Under the pieces are notes generated by a model. That model saw only the letters and a program-made list of their open reading frames with translations. It was not told the DNA's origin and ran no database searches. From a bacterium (GTDB lineage: Bacteria > Planctomycetota > J058 > JACQDU01): 9,881 bases of DNA. Below are positions 7,149 to 9,881 of this stretch, in pieces. Made by a program: the position numbers and the translations under genes. Location: contig JACQDU010000499.1 of NCBI GenBank assembly GCA_016200955.1, positions 1 through 9,881 on the forward strand, in the 5' to 3' direction. Numbering within the stretch: the first letter of the stretch is position 1; each line of letters starts with the position of its first letter.

Positions 7149-8501
7149 ATGGCCGAAGGGGCGACGGCTCTCGCGAGCGGCCTCCGCCTCGGAGCGGAGT
7201 GGGAGCTCGTCTCCCTCCTCGGGAAGGGCGGCTTCGGCGAGGTCTGGAAGGCGCGCCACCTCGCCTTCGAGGACCGACTCTGCGCCGCGAAGATCCCGCT
7301 CGACCGCCGCTGTCAGGAGATCCTCCGCCGCGAGGGGATCATCCAGCACCGGCTCGAGCACCCTCACATCGTGCGAGCGCTCGGGCTCTCTCTCGTGCAC
7401 GACCCGCCCTACTTCCTCATGGAGCTCATGTCGGGAGGAAGCCTGAGAGAGGAGCTCGCGCGCGGCCCCATGAAGCCCGTGCGCGCCTGGGAGGTCCTCT
7501 CGCCCGTCCTCCTCGCGCTCGAGCACGCGCACTCTCACGGGATCGTGCACCGCGATCTCAAGCCCGAGAGCGTGCTCCTCGACGACCGGGGAGTGCCCAA
7601 GCTCACGGACTTCGGCCTCGGGCGAGCCTCGCGCGAGCTCGAGGGAGTGCTCCTCTCGCAGTCCTTCCTCGTGACGAACGCGAACGCGGCGGGAGGCACG
7701 CTCGAGTACATGGCGCCCGAGCAGCGCCGCGGCCGCGAGCCCGACGCGCGCGCCGACCTCTACTCGTTCGGCGTCCTTCTCTACGAGAGCCTCGTGGGAG
7801 AACGGCCCGTCGGCCGCTTCGCGCCGCCCTCGACCGTGCGCCCCGAGCTCCCGCGAGTCTTCGACAAGGTCGCGCTCAAGGCCCTCGCGCCGGAGCCCGA
7901 CCGACGCTTCCCTTCCGCGAGCGCGTTGCTCAAAGAGCTGCGAGAAGGCCTCGTGAAAGCTCGCGTGATCCCGGCGACCGACGCGCCTTCTCCCGTCGCT
8001 CCCGCACCGGAGAAGAACGAGTCCACGAGAGAGAGCCTCCCCGCCGCGGCGGCGCCGTCGGGCGCGCGGACGTGCCCGCGCTGCCGCCTCGAGCTCCGGG
8101 TCAAGCTCCTCTCGGGAATCGAGCTCGATGCGTGCGAGAAGTGCCACGGCCTCTGGTTCGACCCGAACGAGCTCGAGTCCCTCGTCGCCGCCATGGCCGA
8201 CAAGAGCCCCGTGCGCGAGACCGTGAGGATCGCTCGCCGCTTCCTCGAGGAATACGGCGCTCCCGACGCGCTCGAGACCTCGCGGAAGGGCGCCGGCGCT
8301 TGCGTGATCTGCGGGAGCCACTCGGCGGAGTTCGTCTTCCTTTACGACGACCGCTCGCTCCGGGTCGACCGCTGCCTCTCTCACGGCGCGTGGCTCGACT
8401 GGGAGAGCCAGGTCGCTCTCAAAGAGATCCTCTCGACGACGAAGGGCGTCTCGACGTTCCTGGACGCCGTGCGCTCATTGTTCGGGAGAGGCGAGCGGTG
8501 A
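7149..8501 (+). CDS. Soluble Ser/Thr protein kinase with two C-terminal TFIIB-type zinc ribbons
   Basis: Protein of 450 residues. The Hanks kinase domain (about 18-268) has glycine loop LGKGGFGEVW (24-33), Lys48, helix-C Glu62, HRDLKPES (134-141), DFG (154-156) and MAPEQ (188-192). The catalytic-loop Asn that normally ends HRDLKPxN is Ser141 here, a change in a magnesium ligand that may weaken catalysis. A Pro/Ala-rich linker (about 275-306) leads to a zf-TFIIB module with C309, C312, C329 and C332, ending CEKCHGLWFDPNELESL. A second, divergent copy has C385, C388, C409 and H412, ending CLSHGAWLDWE. There is no signal peptide or membrane segment, so it should be cytoplasmic. The zinc modules probably bind protein or nucleic acid; the target is unknown. 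The stop codon overlaps the next start (GTGA), so the downstream gene is translationally coupled and is a natural candidate partner. Confidence 0.92.
   Translation: MAEGATALASGLRLGAEWELVSLLGKGGFGEVWKARHLAFEDRLCAAKIPLDRRCQEILRREGIIQHRLEHPHIVRALGLSLVHDPPYFLMELMSGGSLREELARGPMKPVRAWEVLSPVLLALEHAHSHGIVHRDLKPESVLLDDRGVPKLTDFGLGRASRELEGVLLSQSFLVTNANAAGGTLEYMAPEQRRGREPDARADLYSFGVLLYESLVGERPVGRFAPPSTVRPELPRVFDKVALKALAPEPDRRFPSASALLKELREGLVKARVIPATDAPSPVAPAPEKNESTRESLPAAAAPSGARTCPRCRLELRVKLLSGIELDACEKCHGLWFDPNELESLVAAMADKSPVRETVRIARRFLEEYGAPDALETSRKGAGACVICGSHSAEFVFLYDDRSLRVDRCLSHGAWLDWESQVALKEILSTTKGVSTFLDAVRSLFGRGER
8484..8491 (+). promoter_or_regulatory. Ribosome binding site for the GTG start at 8498
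   Basis: GGGAGAGG sits inside the end of the kinase gene, six bases before GTG 8498. It supports the choice of this GTG start and coupled translation. Confidence 0.6.
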
Positions 8502-9881
8502 CGATCGGCTCGCGCGCCGCCTTCCTCGCCTGGCGTCTCTACCGGACGAGCCCTTTCTTCCGGAAGGTCATGACGCCTCGCTTGCAGTGCTCCGCGGAGA
8601 AGCGGCTCGCGTGGCAGGAAGGAGTCATCGAAGAAGCGATGCCGTCTCTGGCATCGAGCGAGCCGCGGCCGACGCCCGGCGCGGCGCTTCGCATCATGAC
8701 GGAGCCGAGAGCCTCGACGCATCGGGCTCGACTCTTTGCACTCCTGAACCATTGGGAAGCGAGATACGAGGTCGCGACGGCGACGAGCGACGACTTCGCG
8801 CCGAAGGGGTCCGTCGACGCCCTCTTGCTCGTCTCGAAGGGAGAGCTCTTGCTCGTGTCTTCGGGGGCTAGCCTCAGCGCGGTCGACCACATCACGTCGC
8901 TCCATCAGCTCCGCGACGAGAAACATGCGACGCTGGCGCGGGTGTTCGGCGAGCCCCCCTCGCCGCGACTGCGCGCCTTTGCCAATCCGGAGACGGGTGG
9001 GGTCATCTTTGACGCCGGTGTGCTCGCCCCGAACTTCATGGCGAGCTCATGGGGCTGCGTGCTCTCCGACGCGATCGACCTTGCGCTCGGACGGAAGGAC
9101 TGGCGCGATCCTCTCCCGCCTCTCATCTCGGCTCGCATCGATGATGTGAGCGGGAGAGAAGGCCTCTCGTGGCTCCCCGCGTTCGAGAAGAACGGGATCC
9201 TCCCGTCGATCGGCACGTTCCACGACGACTGGCTCCGTGCGGGAGAGAGAGCCGTCCGTCCTCTCGTGGAGGCGAGCAAGCGGGGCTGCTCCGTCTCGCC
9301 GCACGCCTTCGAGGCGGAGAAGTTCATCTGGTTCGACGCGCCCCGAGGCCGTTCCTTCTCGCTCGAGGAAATGGACGCCCACCGCGCGAGGATCGCGAGA
9401 GACGTCGCCGCGACGGGGCTCGTGCTGGGTAAGACGATCAACGCTCACTTCGACGTGATCGGAGAGACGGCCGTTCCGGCCGCGAACGCGCTCGGCTTCC
9501 GCTACGCGCTCGGAGAGCACGTGCTCGGCCAGGACTGGCGCGAGGCGCCGCGGGCGCGCGACCCGCTCGGCACGCCGCTCTACTGCTACGGACCGCTCGA
9601 CCCGGGAGGAAAGCTGTTCGGCTTCCAGGCCGAGGGAGCGATCGCGTCCTCGGCCGCGAAGCGCTCGCGCTACGACTGGCTCAGGAACTTCATCGCGCTC
9701 GACGCGAAGACAGGCAAGCCGATCAAGGAGAGCCTCGACCGCGAGGGCGCCGTCAGGCAAGGGATCGTGCAGCTCCTATCCGCGCTCTACGCCGGCTTCC
9801 CCGCTTACCTCCTCGCTCACGAGATCCACCTCGACGCTCTCGGCCCCGACCTCGTGGGAGAGCTCCTCGAAGCCGTCCTGA
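8498..9881 (+). CDS. Large unrecognised protein, possibly polysaccharide-deacetylase-like, 3' partial
   Basis: Reading from GTG 8498, the frame is open for 461 codons to the window edge, so the C-terminus is missing. Start evidence: 4-base GTGA overlap with the kinase stop and GGGAGAGG upstream. I do not firmly recognise the family. No signal peptide is evident. Residues about 70-200 look alpha/beta (HWEARYEVATATSDDF, then VDALLLVSKGELLLVSSGA). From about 212 the pattern ARIDDVSG (212-219), GILPSIGTFHDDW (about 233-245), SPHAFEAEKFIWFD (His269), GKTINAHFDVIGE (His317) and AHEIHLDAL (440-448) suggests a metal-dependent hydrolase. The Asp-Asp followed by spaced His recalls NodB/polysaccharide-deacetylase barrels, but the exact motifs are not matched. 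Codons up to about 9050 include more A/T-ending choices (CAT, TTT, AAA, GAA) than the rest and than neighbouring genes. Existence of the gene is well supported; the function is tentative. Confidence 0.8.
   Translation, partial: MTIGSRAAFLAWRLYRTSPFFRKVMTPRLQCSAEKRLAWQEGVIEEAMPSLASSEPRPTPGAALRIMTEPRASTHRARLFALLNHWEARYEVATATSDDFAPKGSVDALLLVSKGELLLVSSGASLSAVDHITSLHQLRDEKHATLARVFGEPPSPRLRAFANPETGGVIFDAGVLAPNFMASSWGCVLSDAIDLALGRKDWRDPLPPLISARIDDVSGREGLSWLPAFEKNGILPSIGTFHDDWLRAGERAVRPLVEASKRGCSVSPHAFEAEKFIWFDAPRGRSFSLEEMDAHRARIARDVAATGLVLGKTINAHFDVIGETAVPAANALGFRYALGEHVLGQDWREAPRARDPLGTPLYCYGPLDPGGKLFGFQAEGAIASSAAKRSRYDWLRNFIALDAKTGKPIKESLDREGAVRQGIVQLLSALYAGFPAYLLAHEIHLDALGPDLVGELLEAVL

Noticed and set aside
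6804..8384. A 526-codon minus-strand open frame opposite the second kinase
   Set aside because: Same kind of shadow; it also overlaps the rhodanese gene in another frame.
8539..8895. Minus-strand and alternative plus-strand short frames in 8539-8926
   Set aside because: The coupled plus-strand frame from 8498 is open throughout, has a Shine-Dalgarno, and continues into motif-bearing sequence.

Overview
The window is very GC-rich DNA with a strong preference for C- or G-ending codons (Leu as CTC, Ile as ATC, Glu as GAG) and tightly packed genes. Two Hanks-type Ser/Thr kinases lie close together. One carries an N-terminal zinc ribbon and a long TPR tail, and there is a secreted DUF1579 protein nearby. 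This mix is typical of Planctomycetota and also occurs in Acidobacteriota and Myxococcota. The Planctomycetota-like assignment is inferred from gene style only; no phylogenetic marker gene is present.

Layout, left to right. (1) Positions 1-2566, plus strand: the 3' part of a GlcD-type FAD-linked 2-hydroxyacid oxidase, cut by the window edge, overlapping or abutting a DapC-like PLP aminotransferase. (2) Positions 2640-7072, minus strand, in transcription order: a small rhodanese protein, then a large receptor-like kinase (zinc ribbon, kinase, one membrane segment, HEAT-like middle, nine TPRs), then an exported DUF1579 protein. The gaps are 81 and 111 bases, so co-transcription is possible. The large kinase is split by an apparent one-base deletion near 5444; both frames stay open around it, so it may be a sequence error. 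(3) Positions 7149-9881, plus strand, divergent from the rhodanese gene: a second, soluble kinase with two tandem TFIIB-type zinc ribbons at its C-terminus, then a large ORF that starts by a 4-base GTGA overlap and runs off the right end. That last protein is not confidently recognised; it has weak polysaccharide-deacetylase-like features.

The left block is ordinary metabolism: a 2-hydroxyacid is oxidised to a 2-keto acid, and an aminotransferase could use such an acid. The right block is the more interesting part. A zinc-ribbon kinase with a serine in place of the catalytic-loop asparagine is translationally coupled to an unknown, probably enzymatic, protein. It lies next to a membrane kinase with a large protein-interaction tail. 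No RNA genes, CRISPR arrays, insertion sequences or convincing intrinsic terminators were seen. No stretch longer than 300 bases lacks a gene.
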